A stretch of DNA of 64,000 bases from Rhizobium leguminosarum bv. viciae USDA 2370. Its GTDB lineage: Bacteria > Pseudomonadota > Alphaproteobacteria > Rhizobiales > Rhizobiaceae. The stretch's first letter is position 1, and each line of letters opens with the position of its first letter. This document shows, one piece after another, positions 19,297 through 28,137 of the stretch. The stretch lies in contig NZ_MRDL01000059.1 in NCBI RefSeq assembly GCF_002008365.1, forward strand, positions 592,325 through 656,324, in the 5' to 3' direction. Below the pieces are notes generated by a model. It had not been told where the DNA came from, did no database searches, and worked only from the letters and a program-made list of their open reading frames with translations. Made by a program: the position numbers and the translations under genes.

Positions 19297-20366
19297 TTGG
19301 AAGCTTCCTTGACATAAGACACGATTTCACCCGCCCTGAGGAACTTGGTCCCGTCGGTCACCACGACATCTCCTTCCGACACGCCCGACTTCACGATGAA
19401 GCTGCCGGTCTCGTAGCCAGCGACATCCACTGCCCTTGCCGAAACTGCAGAGGATGCGGGATCGACGATCCAGATGGCAGGCTTGCCGCCCTTGGACGTC
19501 ATGGCCGACCAGGGAAGCTGGATGACGTCCTGCGAGACGTAATTGAATCTTCCGACGACGGGAGCGCCGAGAGGGATCGGAGCGTCGCTCGATATCGCGA
19601 CCTTGACCTTGATGGTTCCGGTGGAAGAATCGATCGTCGGCGAAATCTCGCGAACCTTCGCCGCGATCTTCTGCGTCGGGTTCGACAGAAGGGTCACGGT
19701 CCCGTCGCCGTCGATCGGGCGCAGGAACGCGCTTTCGACCACCTCAAAGACGGCATCCCGGTCGCCGTCATGGGCAAGGGTGAAGACGACCTGGGCGGCC
19801 TGCGCCACCTGCCCGACCTCGGCGTTGCGCGCGGTGATCACCCCGTCGGCATCCGCCTTCAGCTCCGTATAAGACAGGGTATCCTGGGCGGTTTCGAAAA
19901 GCGCCTGCGCCGACTTCGTCGATGCCTGCGCGGTCAGAAGTGCCTCCTGCGCCTGGTCGAGTGCCGCACGCGTCGTCACCTGCGTTCGAAACAGGCTCTG
20001 CTGGCGGTCGTATGCGAGCTGCGCCTGGGTCTGTTGCGCCTCAGCCGACTGAAGATTGGCTGCCGCCACATCCAGGTCAGCCTTCTGCTCTTCCGGATCG
20101 ATGCGCGCGAGGAGTTGCCCCGCCTTCACGGACTGCCCGACCTCCACCAGCCGCTCGATGATCTTGCCGCTGACGCGGAAGGACAGATCGGTCTGGACAC
20201 GGGCGCGGACATCTCCGGTGATTGCGCCACCTTGGACCAACGGCTCAGGCTTGGCGACGACAACGCCGACCTGCCGTGGGGTTGGCTCAGTCGGTCCGCG
20301 CTCATCGCTGCATGATCCGAGACCGATGGCGCATACGATCGCTGTGGCGACCAGAATGGTTCTCAT
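19293..20366 (-). CDS. RND periplasmic adaptor (first of two)
   Basis: 357 residues from ATG 20366, chosen because AGAGG precedes it and a lipoprotein signal follows at once (TILVATAIVCAIGLGSC). It has the same architecture as the next adaptor: SFRVSGKIIERLVEVGQSVKAGQLLARID (first lipoyl half), an alpha-helical hairpin with many Gln and Ala (about 90-150), then a beta-barrel domain. The sequence is clearly different from the second adaptor, so a mixed adaptor ring is likely. It is the first gene of the efflux operon, divergent from a TetR regulator. Confidence 0.92.
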   Translation of the reverse strand: MRTILVATAIVCAIGLGSCSDERGPTEPTPRQVGVVVAKPEPLVQGGAITGDVRARVQTDLSFRVSGKIIERLVEVGQSVKAGQLLARIDPEEQKADLDVAAANLQSAEAQQTQAQLAYDRQQSLFRTQVTTRAALDQAQEALLTAQASTKSAQALFETAQDTLSYTELKADADGVITARNAEVGQVAQAAQVVFTLAHDGDRDAVFEVVESAFLRPIDGDGTVTLLSNPTQKIAAKVREISPTIDSSTGTIKVKVAISSDAPIPLGAPVVGRFNYVSQDVIQLPWSAMTSKGGKPAIWIVDPASSAVSARAVDVAGYETGSFIVKSGVSEGDVVVTDGTKFLRAGEIVSYVKEASK

Positions 20367-20402
20367 AGTTGACCTCTTGCTCTCAACGGCAGCTCCTATA
20401 TA

Positions 20403-20424
20403 ATTGACTGACGCATTAGTCAAT
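20403..20424. promoter_or_regulatory. Palindromic TetR-type operator
   Basis: Perfect inverted repeat ATTGACT-N8-AGTCAAT in the 110-base gap between the efflux operon and the tetR gene. The left arm lies next to TATATAATTGACT, probably overlapping promoter elements for both directions. Operators of efflux-controlling TetR proteins often contain TTGACT/AGTCAA arms; binding by the adjacent regulator is inferred. Confidence 0.7.
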
Positions 20425-20476
20425 GAAACTTTGTGCCGCAGGAACGAGGGCGTGCGCAACACGGGAGGCGAGGCAA

Positions 20477-21112
20477 ATGGCAGCTCAGAATCAGAAGAAG
20501 ATCACGCGCGCGGAACAGAAAGCGCTGCGGCCCATCCAGATCCTGGATGCCGCCTTCGAGGAGTTCGTGAGAAGCGGTTTCACCGGCACGCGCGTCGAAG
20601 ACATCGCCGACAGGGTCGGCGTCACCAAGGGTACGGTGTACGTCTACTTCGAGACGAAGGAGAAGCTTTTCGAAGCCATGATCAACCACTTCTCCGTGCC
20701 GTTTCAGGAGCTGCTGGGGATCACCGCAAGCCTCAGCGGCAGCGCCACCGACCGGCTGCTTTCCATTCTCGGCCTGCTCTACGACCAAATCGCCGAGGAT
20801 CGCACGACACGCGAGCTGACGCGGCTCGTCATTGCCGAAGGACACCGGTTCCCCGACCTGATCGACCGCCACCACGATCAGTTCATTGAGCCGATCATCG
20901 CCAAGGTCGACGCTCTCATTCTGGAGGGTGTGGCGTCGGGGGAGTTTCGCGAAATTCCGGTGGAATTCTCCGAAATCGTCGTCGCCCCCATCCTGACGAC
21001 GACAGTTCTGCGGCTGATATTCGACGACCGCCGCGTGCCCACTCCCAACAAGGAGGCCTTCCTGCGGGCCTATTTCGACCTGTTGCTCAACGGCCTGCTT
21101 GCCAAGAACTGA
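20477..21112 (+). CDS. TetR/AcrR-family repressor of the RND pump
   Basis: 211 residues from ATG 20477, preceded by GGGAGGCGAGG. The in-frame GTG/ATG region at 20423 would start inside the operator and is rejected. The N-terminal helix-turn-helix is typical: ILDAAFEEFVRSGF, then VEDIADRVGVTKGTVYVYFETKEKLF (residues about 22-65). The C-terminal ligand domain resembles the AcrR C-terminal type. Being divergent from the pump with a palindrome between them, it most likely represses the pump until a substrate binds. Confidence 0.92.
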   Translation: MAAQNQKKITRAEQKALRPIQILDAAFEEFVRSGFTGTRVEDIADRVGVTKGTVYVYFETKEKLFEAMINHFSVPFQELLGITASLSGSATDRLLSILGLLYDQIAEDRTTRELTRLVIAEGHRFPDLIDRHHDQFIEPIIAKVDALILEGVASGEFREIPVEFSEIVVAPILTTTVLRLIFDDRRVPTPNKEAFLRAYFDLLLNGLLAKN

Positions 21113-21159
21113 TCGCCGAATGACGAAAAATACCGCGCAAGGCACGTAGCTTTTCTCAA

Positions 21160-21175
21160 GTTTTTATGTAAAAAC
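21160..21175. promoter_or_regulatory. Palindrome upstream of the lacI-type gene
   Basis: GTTTTTA-TG-TAAAAAC, a perfect 7-bp inverted repeat around two central bases, 40 bases upstream of the GTG start at 21215. It may be an autoregulatory operator or simply an AT-rich promoter element; the arms differ from the operators at 30683 and 30823. Confidence 0.4.
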
Positions 21176-21214
21176 ATCGAGTTAGCCATGCCTTCGAAGG
21201 TATGACCTCAATTC

Positions 21215-22264
21215 GTGACGGAAAAAGTGGAACGCAAAGTCAATCTCAAGGATGTCGCGCGCGATGCTGACGTATCGCTGAGCACGGCCTCGCACGCACT
21301 GAACGGAACCGCACCGCTGACAATCGAGGTGCGCGAGAGGGTTCTGGATTCGGCAAAACGCCTGGGTTACCTCGACCGCCGGAGGAAGAAGGCAACGATC
21401 GCGACCTTACGCGTCCTGCTTCTCGCCATTCCCGACGATGCCGCGCCGGAGAGCGACCTCAACCTGGTGAGCTGGACGATCCTCAACGGCCTTCGCAGGG
21501 AGTGCGAGCGCCGCGGCATCAGGATCGTGCCCTTTGTCAGCACCGGCCGTCGCATCGACGGCGCCCAGGTCAGGCAGATCGCCCTCTCCGAGCGCGCCGA
21601 CGGCATCGTGGTTCTGAACGATGATCAGCCGGAACTCATCCGAAGCCTCGCCTCCCCTGATATGCCCGTCGTCATCGTCAACGGCGAAGACCCGGCCATG
21701 CTGGTCGATACGGTCACCCCCGAAAATCGCTTCGGGGCAAGGCTCGGCATCGAGCACCTGCTCGCACTCGGGCATCGCCGCATCCTGCACCTGACCTGGA
21801 AGGGCCGCACAACGATCCAGCGCCGATATGACGGCTTTACCGACGCCTATTTCGCCGCCCAGCTTCCCGTACCGGACGACATGATCGTCGAGGCCGAGGG
21901 ATATGAGCCCAGGCACGGCGAGGCTGCCATCAACACGCTGCTCGACCGCGATCCCACGATGAAAGGGGCGACCGCCGTCTTCTGCGCCGCCGACAACCTG
22001 GCGCTCGGCTGCCTGAAGGCATTGGCCGATCGCGACATACGCGTGCCCGGAGCGATCTCCGTCCTGGGCTTCGACGACATCGTCCCCGGCGAATTCAGCC
22101 GTCCGCCGCTTTCGACAATCAGCGTTCCCACCGACAGGCTCGGTGCCGCCGCCCTGGCGCTCATCGAACAGAGGCTGATTGCCAACGATCCGCAGCGGCC
22201 CGCCCATCGCCTGGAACTCGGATGTCATCTCGTCCTGCGCGGCAGCATCGCGCCGCCGCGCTAG
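21215..22264 (+). CDS. LacI-family regulator of the pectin-type locus
   Basis: 349 residues with an N-terminal LacI helix-turn-helix (VNLKDVARDADVSLSTASHALNG, hinge helix near RRRKK) and a C-terminal periplasmic-binding-protein-like effector domain. The late motif VLGFDDIVPGEFSRPPLSTI is typical. The start is GTG with a GAAGG-like site. It converges on the transporter/hydrolase operon that begins at 30660. The LacI-type palindromes at 30683 and 30823 are its likely targets, because no other LacI gene adjoins that operon. The inducer is presumably an oligogalacturonide or related product (inference). Confidence 0.92.
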   Translation: MTEKVERKVNLKDVARDADVSLSTASHALNGTAPLTIEVRERVLDSAKRLGYLDRRRKKATIATLRVLLLAIPDDAAPESDLNLVSWTILNGLRRECERRGIRIVPFVSTGRRIDGAQVRQIALSERADGIVVLNDDQPELIRSLASPDMPVVIVNGEDPAMLVDTVTPENRFGARLGIEHLLALGHRRILHLTWKGRTTIQRRYDGFTDAYFAAQLPVPDDMIVEAEGYEPRHGEAAINTLLDRDPTMKGATAVFCAADNLALGCLKALADRDIRVPGAISVLGFDDIVPGEFSRPPLSTISVPTDRLGAAALALIEQRLIANDPQRPAHRLELGCHLVLRGSIAPPR

Positions 22265-22422
22265 ATGTTTGGGTCCCGGGAATTGTGCTGAATCCCTGGT
22301 ATTTGCCTAAACAAAATTGGAGCGGTTCAGACGAATAGGTGTGAACTTTACTGCCCAGGCAAGGGTGCATGTCACTCAACAATCGACGACCGCTTGAGAG
22401 CATGTCCAAGACAAAGACCGAA

Positions 22423-22456
22423 GCGCGCCGCATGAAACAAGTTCAATGCGACGCGC
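22423..22456. repeat. Palindromic intergenic repeat
   Basis: Imperfect palindrome with 11-base arms GCGCGCCGCAT / ATGCGACGCGC (one mismatch) around a 12-base centre, in the gap between convergent genes. The position and style fit the mosaic repeats common in rhizobial genomes, and it could also act as a transcription end for either side. Confidence 0.55.
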
Positions 22457-22525
22457 CTCAGCCGGGAGGAAGACAGTATGGTTCTTCGGCGGCTGCGAGG
22501 AGGTCTTTCTCCACGCCAGCACCGT

Positions 22526-23572
22526 TCATTTCATGCCTGTTCCGGCGATGCCCGTGGTGATGTATTTCTGCAGGAACAGGAAGACGACGGTGACAGGCAG
22601 CAGGCTGAGGAACGTCATCGCCAGGATATAGTGCCACTGCACCGAGAACTCGCCCTGGAACGCGTTCAGACCGACCTGCAGGGTGAAATTCTCGCGGCTA
22701 TTGAGGACGATGAGCGGCCAGAGGAAATCGTTCCACCGCCAGAGCACCGAAAAGATCGCCAGCACCGCGAGAGCCGGTGCCGTCAGCGGCAGGATGATGC
22801 GCCAGAAGATGCAGAATTCGCTCGCCGCATCGACGCGCGCCGCCTCTATCAGCTCGTCGGGTATGGTCAGCATATATTGCCGCAGCAGGAAGACGGCGGT
22901 CGGAGAGGCGACCGTCGGCAGGATGACGCCCCAGAGATTGTCGGCAAGCCCGACCCCGACGATGACGAGATAGGCCGGCACCATGACGACAGCGAGCGGA
23001 ATCATCAAAGTCGAAATGATGATGACGAAGACCGTCGTATCACCAGCAAATTTGTATTTCGATAGGGCGAAGGCCGCCATGGCGTTGACGATCAGCGTCA
23101 GGAGCGTTGCGACGAAGGTGACGAACACCGAATTCTTGAGGAAGGTCAGGAAGTTGAAGCGCGTCAGCGGATCGGTGTAATTCTGCGTGGCGACCGTCAG
23201 CTTCTGCACCGGCGTCATCCCCTTGACGTCGACGCTGACGGGTGGTCCCGGATTTGCGGGGTCGACCATCTGGGCCTTGAGGCCGATGCGGCGGACCATG
23301 GCCATTTCACGCTGCTGGCCGTCGACGGTAACCTGCCAGAGGCTGAGCGGCTTGTCGAAGCCGGGCACGGTCTGTTCGACGGCGGCCCGGGGAAGCAGCG
23401 TCGGCGGAAACCGGGTGATCTCGGCGGCCGGCTTCAGCGAGGAGAGGCCCGCCCAGAGGACCGGAAGCAACACCACAAAGGTTCCGCCGATCAGCCAGAC
23501 CCATGACAATATGTCGGTTATATCGATGCGTCCGGCCCGGCGTGTGCGCGTGAAAAAGCTGATCGGGTTCAT
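22526..23572 (-). CDS. ABC sugar transporter permease (CUT1, MalG-like)
   Basis: 348 residues, about six membrane helices. The cytoplasmic EAA loop (EAARVDAASEFCIFWRIILP) contacts the ATPase. ATG 23572 is taken as the start because the membrane segment begins about 20 residues later and the codon follows the previous stop by one base. An unusual periplasmic insertion of about 100 residues lies after the first helix, including PVSVDVKGMTPVQKLTVATQNYTDP. It is the last gene of the operon with GH28 and GH105, so it probably imports pectin-derived oligosaccharides. Confidence 0.92.
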   Translation of the reverse strand: MNPISFFTRTRRAGRIDITDILSWVWLIGGTFVVLLPVLWAGLSSLKPAAEITRFPPTLLPRAAVEQTVPGFDKPLSLWQVTVDGQQREMAMVRRIGLKAQMVDPANPGPPVSVDVKGMTPVQKLTVATQNYTDPLTRFNFLTFLKNSVFVTFVATLLTLIVNAMAAFALSKYKFAGDTTVFVIIISTLMIPLAVVMVPAYLVIVGVGLADNLWGVILPTVASPTAVFLLRQYMLTIPDELIEAARVDAASEFCIFWRIILPLTAPALAVLAIFSVLWRWNDFLWPLIVLNSRENFTLQVGLNAFQGEFSVQWHYILAMTFLSLLPVTVVFLFLQKYITTGIAGTGMK

Positions 23573-23573
23573 C

Positions 23574-24569
23574 TCAGGACTCCATTCGCTTGCCGATGCG
23601 CAGCTGTATGAGGGTGAGAACCAGAAGCACCAGCCCCATGAGAACCGATGCCGCGGATGCGAGACCGAAGAGGCGAAGATCGCTGCCGAACGCCATCTGG
23701 TAGATATATTGGACGATGAAGCTGTTGGCCGTGCCCGGACCGCCGCCATTGGTCAAAACCCAGGCCTCGTCGAAGATCTGGACGGATTTGATCATCAACA
23801 GAATGAACACGACCAGCAGGTTCGGCGCCAGCAGGGGAAGCGTGATCCTAAAAAGCGTGCGGCGTGGCGAGGCGGCATCGATGGAGGCAGCCTCGTAGAG
23901 CTCCTTCGGAATGGCCTGGAGGCCGGCCAAGAGGATGAGGGTGTAAAAACCCATATGAAACCAGACCGACACCACGACGACGAAGAAGCGCGACCAGCCG
24001 ACATCGAGCAGGAAGATTTCAGGGGGAACGCCGATCATCTGGAAGAAGGCGTTCAGCAGCCCGTTGCGATCGAGGAACCATTTCCAGATGAGGCCGATGA
24101 CGACGGGAGACAGCAAGACGGGATAGAAGAACATCGCCCTGAAGAAACCACGCGCGACGATCGCCCGATTGAGGATCAGCGCCGTGATCAGCGCCACCAG
24201 CAATGTGGCGACAACATTGCACGCCACGAACCAGAGCGTGTTCCACACGGCCGTCCAGAACAGCGATTCCTGGCAGGTTCCCGGCTGCAGATAATTGCCG
24301 CAGGAAAGCAGCGTGCGGAAATTGTCCAAGCCGACGAAGGGGCGCTCCGACACGAAAAGATTGGTGCCGCCGGTGAAGGCGTAACCAATCGCAATCGCGA
24401 TCGGAAGGAACGTGAAGATGGCGAACAGAACGAGGTTCGGCGCCAGGAACAGCCATGGCATGCGCTTGCGGCCGAAGATGCGCTCGATCGCATTCATCGG
24501 CGCTTCGACCACCCTCATCGCCGCTTCGCCTGCCTGGGACAGCAATACACCTGCCTTGAGCGCCGCCAT
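23574..24569 (-). CDS. ABC sugar transporter permease (CUT1, MalF-like)
   Basis: 331 residues, six predicted membrane helices starting with MPWLFLAPNLVLFAIFTFLP. The EAA loop is EAASIDAASPRRTLFRITLP. It is the partner of the following permease in one transporter with the ATPase upstream and the divergent binding protein at 30851. It starts two bases after the ATPase stop. A stretch with two Cys (LLSCGNYLQPGTCQ) lies in the first periplasmic loop and could form a disulphide. Confidence 0.93.
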   Translation of the reverse strand: MAALKAGVLLSQAGEAAMRVVEAPMNAIERIFGRKRMPWLFLAPNLVLFAIFTFLPIAIAIGYAFTGGTNLFVSERPFVGLDNFRTLLSCGNYLQPGTCQESLFWTAVWNTLWFVACNVVATLLVALITALILNRAIVARGFFRAMFFYPVLLSPVVIGLIWKWFLDRNGLLNAFFQMIGVPPEIFLLDVGWSRFFVVVVSVWFHMGFYTLILLAGLQAIPKELYEAASIDAASPRRTLFRITLPLLAPNLLVVFILLMIKSVQIFDEAWVLTNGGGPGTANSFIVQYIYQMAFGSDLRLFGLASAASVLMGLVLLVLTLIQLRIGKRMES

Positions 24570-24571
24570 GT

Positions 24572-25678
24572 TCAGCGCCTCCCCTGTCCGGGCCGCCGGG
24601 CAAAAGCCAGGCCGCTTTCGGGATCGAACAGATGAACCCGCCCCGGCACGGCGTCGATCAGGATGTGATCCCCAGGCGCCGGCGCGAAATGGCCGGCCTC
24701 ATGAATGATGATCTGCTCGTCCTGTCCTGCAAGTTTGCCATAGACATAGGTCTCGGTGCCGAGGCCCTCGTGATACTGGACGATGAACGGCAGGCCCTGC
24801 TCGCTGGAGCGTGAAAAATGCGCGGGCCGGATGCCGGCGAGAACGGCCTGGCCGACAGCAATGCCGGTAGGATCGACGTCGCTGACGATCTTGCCGCCAT
24901 TGCCGACATCGATGGTGACGCCGCTTTCGTCGATGCCTGATACCTTGCCCTTGATGATGTTCATGCGCGGCGAGCCAAGGAAACCCGCGACGAAGAGATT
25001 GCGCGGGCTGTCGAACAGGTCCAGCGGTGCCCCAACCTGCTCGACCCGCCCGGCGCGCAGCACGACGATCTTGTCGGCCATCGTCATCGCCTCGACCTGG
25101 TCATGCGTGACGTAGATCATCGTCGTCTTGATGTCGCGGTGGAGCTTGGTGATCTCGGCGCGGGTCTGGACGCGCAGCGCCGCGTCGAGATTGGACAGCG
25201 GCTCGTCGAAGAGGAAAATGTCAGGTTCGCGCACGATGGCCCGGCCGATCGCCACGCGCTGGCGCTGGCCGCCCGAAAGCTGCTTCGGACGCCGGTCCAG
25301 ATAGGGTTCGATCGCCAGCATCCTGGCAGCCTCGGCAATCCGCGCCTCGATCTCGGCGCGTTTGAACTTCAGGTTCTCCAGGCCGAAAGCGAGATTCTTG
25401 CGAACGCTCATATGCGGATAGAGCGCGTAGGACTGGAAGACCATCGCGATCTTGCGCTCGGCCGGCGAGAGCGCGCTGACGTCGCGCGCCCCGATCGCGA
25501 TTGCGCCTGAGGTCACCTCTTCGAGGCCGGCGATGACGCGCAGCAGGGTAGACTTGCCGCATCCCGACGGACCGACGAAGACGACGAACTCGCCGTCCTT
25601 GATATCGAGTTCGACGTCATGCAGGACTTTGACCGAGCCATACGACTTGTTGACGTTGGAAAGCTTCAGTTCTGCCAT
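24572..25678 (-). CDS. ABC sugar transporter ATPase (UgpC/MalK type)
   Basis: 368 residues. Walker A GPSGCGKST (36-44), Q-loop at FQSYALYPHM, signature LSGGQRQR (134-141), Walker B FLFDEP and the His switch VTHDQVE. The C-terminal extension (about 240-368) is the OB-fold regulatory domain of the MalK/UgpC group. It overlaps the upstream GH28 gene by 13 bases. Such ATPases can serve several CUT1 transporters, which matters because the fucosidase operon in this window lacks one. Confidence 0.95.
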   Translation of the reverse strand: MAELKLSNVNKSYGSVKVLHDVELDIKDGEFVVFVGPSGCGKSTLLRVIAGLEEVTSGAIAIGARDVSALSPAERKIAMVFQSYALYPHMSVRKNLAFGLENLKFKRAEIEARIAEAARMLAIEPYLDRRPKQLSGGQRQRVAIGRAIVREPDIFLFDEPLSNLDAALRVQTRAEITKLHRDIKTTMIYVTHDQVEAMTMADKIVVLRAGRVEQVGAPLDLFDSPRNLFVAGFLGSPRMNIIKGKVSGIDESGVTIDVGNGGKIVSDVDPTGIAVGQAVLAGIRPAHFSRSSEQGLPFIVQYHEGLGTETYVYGKLAGQDEQIIIHEAGHFAPAPGDHILIDAVPGRVHLFDPESGLAFARRPGQGRR

Positions 25679-27030
25679 GCCCCACTCCCATCAGGTGCCG
25701 CCGTTTCGAAGACGGCGTCGTTTTTGTTCCAGCCTTGCGGCAGCGGTGTCGGCCTTGTGACCCGCACCTCGTTCATCAAGATCCCGGTGACCCCCGCCAC
25801 GTAGACGGCCGGCATTCCTCCCGGATAGTGCTCAAGACCGATCACCCGGCCGTCCGACCCGCGGGTCCAGGCATTAGCACGGCCGCCGCCATCGGCTTTC
25901 GGGGAAAGGTCCGCGTTTGTCGGACGCAGGTCGTAGGACCGCGCAGTGCCGAGTTGCCCAGGCTGCTGGTCCAAGGCGATGCGTGCCAGCGATGCGTTGC
26001 CGATGCCGGCCGACGAGGTCGAAATGACTGTGATCGCCCCCTCCATCCGCCCGGTTATGTCCTCGACGATGAGATTTTCGATGGCGCCCGCCGTGCGTTC
26101 CGTGACACGGTCGACAACATTGACCGTCAGCGCCTCCCCCGAGCCCCAGAAACCATCGGGGGTCTCGCGGCACTCTACCGCAATTCTCGAAAACCTGACG
26201 TTGGATATCCTGCCGCCGTCGCGGGAAAAGACGCCGAGCGCCCTGTTGGAGGAAGAGACGCTGCAATCCTCGAACACGACGTTGGTAACGTCGCCATGCG
26301 TTTCCGTGCCGATCTTCAGCGCGCAGCTGAGGCTCTGAACGGAGCAACGGCGGACGAGAATGTTTTCACATCGCCCGATGGCGACACGGTCGGGACCGAT
26401 GCTCGTCTTCAGGCATATGCCATCGTCGGCCGTCGATATCCGGCAGTCCTCGATGACGGCGCCGCGGCAGGCATCCAGCACGATGCCATCGGTGTTGGGA
26501 AGGCGGCGGTCGTTGTCGATGGTCACGTTCGTGACGGCGACATCGGTGCAGTTGACGAAGTGCAACGTCCACATCGGCGAGCGGCTGATATGGATGGAGC
26601 TGATCTCGACCTCGTCGCAGCCTTCGAAGACGACGACACGGGGCCGAAATTCGGCCGGGATGAAGGTTCCAACGGTCTCGTCGTCCCCCACAATGAAGCT
26701 GTCGCAACCGGCTTCGATGCGACCCGCTCCCGTCAGGCTGATCCGCCGCGCACCGCTCGCGACGATCATGCCACGGTCCGACTTTTCGGCAATCACCGAA
26801 ACGGTCGTATGCGTGTAGGCGGCATAATCCGGAACGGGACGCAGGATCGCTCCGGCGGCCAGATGAAGGTCGACGCCGGATTTGAGCTGGAGCCCGCGGC
26901 AGACATGGATGCCGGCCATGAGCTCCACGCGTCCGCCGCCCGAAGCCGACAAGCCGTCGATGGCCGCCTGCAGGCGGACCGTATCGTCGCCCTCTGCCGG
27001 CTCGATCGCGACAAGGGACACGGGGCTCAT
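25666..27030 (-). CDS. GH28-type right-handed beta-helix glycosidase (pectin family)
   Basis: 454 residues with repeated beta-helix turns. GH28 catalytic motifs are partly seen: PNTDGI and TADDGICLK supply the usual Asp residues, and ALKIGTETHGDVTNV matches the segment after the usual GHG motif. The GHG histidine itself appears replaced (SLSCALKIG), so it is probably not a classic polygalacturonase; a rhamnogalacturonan- or modified-uronan-acting enzyme is possible. No signal peptide is present, so it acts on imported oligosaccharides in the cytoplasm. It overlaps GH105 upstream by 4 bases and the ATPase gene downstream by 13. Confidence 0.85.
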   Translation of the reverse strand: MSPVSLVAIEPAEGDDTVRLQAAIDGLSASGGGRVELMAGIHVCRGLQLKSGVDLHLAAGAILRPVPDYAAYTHTTVSVIAEKSDRGMIVASGARRISLTGAGRIEAGCDSFIVGDDETVGTFIPAEFRPRVVVFEGCDEVEISSIHISRSPMWTLHFVNCTDVAVTNVTIDNDRRLPNTDGIVLDACRGAVIEDCRISTADDGICLKTSIGPDRVAIGRCENILVRRCSVQSLSCALKIGTETHGDVTNVVFEDCSVSSSNRALGVFSRDGGRISNVRFSRIAVECRETPDGFWGSGEALTVNVVDRVTERTAGAIENLIVEDITGRMEGAITVISTSSAGIGNASLARIALDQQPGQLGTARSYDLRPTNADLSPKADGGGRANAWTRGSDGRVIGLEHYPGGMPAVYVAGVTGILMNEVRVTRPTPLPQGWNKNDAVFETAAPDGSGAWQN

Positions 27031-28121
27031 TGGCGCTCGCCGTTCTCGAGAAAGACTTCCGTCAGGAGCAGCATGGTCAGCGCCTGGCCATAAGGCGTCG
27101 GCACGTTGGGGATGCGCCTGTAGAAATCGAGGTCATGGCCCATCGGCGTGCCGTCCGAGACGCCGTGGACCACGCCTTCTTCGTCGATCTGCGCCAACAC
27201 CGCCGCAAGAGCGCGCTCCGCATGGGCCCTGTCGTCCTTGTCGAGAATGCCGGCATCGATGGCGCGCAATATGCCATAGGCAATGCCTGCCGTGGCTGAG
27301 GTTTCCAACGGCGAAGACGGATCGTCCAGAAGCGTGGTGAACATGCCATCTGGCCGCTGGTATGCTTTCAAGGAGCGCACCTGGCTGACGAGGACGTTCG
27401 ACAGAAAACGCCGGTCCTTCTCGCCGAGCGTCGGAACGAGATCGAAGAGCTCGGGGATGGCGACCGTGATCCAGGCGTTGCCGCGCGCCCAGAACGCATT
27501 GGCGAAATTGTGCCGCCCGTTGAAGGTCCAGCCATGATACCAGAGCCCGCTGACCGGATCGGAAAGGTAACGGGTGTGGATCACGAACTGATAGACGGCC
27601 TCGTCGATCCATTCACTGCGTTCGCAGAGCACGCCGGCCCGGGCGAGAAACAGGCAGGCCATGAACAGCGTATCGTCCCACAATTCGCCGTCGTTGAGGC
27701 GCTCCTTGACGACGTGCTGAAAGCCGCCGTCTTCGGTCTTTGGCAGTTCCTTGACGAGCCATTCGGCCCAGTCCTCGACGAGAGCGCGAAAATCCGGACG
27801 GTCGACATGCTGGACGAGGATCGCTAGCGGCAGCATCGGCGCCGTGCTGTTGATCTGGCGCGGCGGCAAGCCGCGTTCGATCTGTCCGGCATACCAGGTC
27901 ACCAGTTCCTGCAGCGCTTTCTGATCATTGGTGGAAATGGCGCGCCGCAGGAAGCCGTAGAGACCGACGCCGACTTCCCAGTCCCATTCGTCGAACTGGA
28001 TTCCGGAGGCGGAATTTCCGGTCACGAGACCTTCCTTGATGCCCCTGAGCCGGCTGAAAGCCGTTGCCACGCGATCGATCGTCGTCAGGAGCGCGGCGTT
28101 ATCGACAGATGTTGTGTTCAT
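27027..28121 (-). CDS. GH105-type unsaturated uronyl hydrolase
   Basis: 364 residues with an (alpha/alpha)6 barrel pattern. The catalytic Asp is likely in ELWDDTLFMACLFLAR, and the family signature FWARGNAW follows. Such enzymes (YteR/RhiN type) remove the delta-4,5-unsaturated galacturonyl end left on oligosaccharides by pectate or rhamnogalacturonan lyases. There is no signal peptide. It overlaps the GH28 gene by 4 bases. This gene indicates that the imported substrates are lyase products with an unsaturated uronic acid. Confidence 0.88.
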   Translation of the reverse strand: MNTTSVDNAALLTTIDRVATAFSRLRGIKEGLVTGNSASGIQFDEWDWEVGVGLYGFLRRAISTNDQKALQELVTWYAGQIERGLPPRQINSTAPMLPLAILVQHVDRPDFRALVEDWAEWLVKELPKTEDGGFQHVVKERLNDGELWDDTLFMACLFLARAGVLCERSEWIDEAVYQFVIHTRYLSDPVSGLWYHGWTFNGRHNFANAFWARGNAWITVAIPELFDLVPTLGEKDRRFLSNVLVSQVRSLKAYQRPDGMFTTLLDDPSSPLETSATAGIAYGILRAIDAGILDKDDRAHAERALAAVLAQIDEEGVVHGVSDGTPMGHDLDFYRRIPNVPTPYGQALTMLLLTEVFLENGERQ

Positions 28122-28137
28122 GTTGGAGACCTATGTT

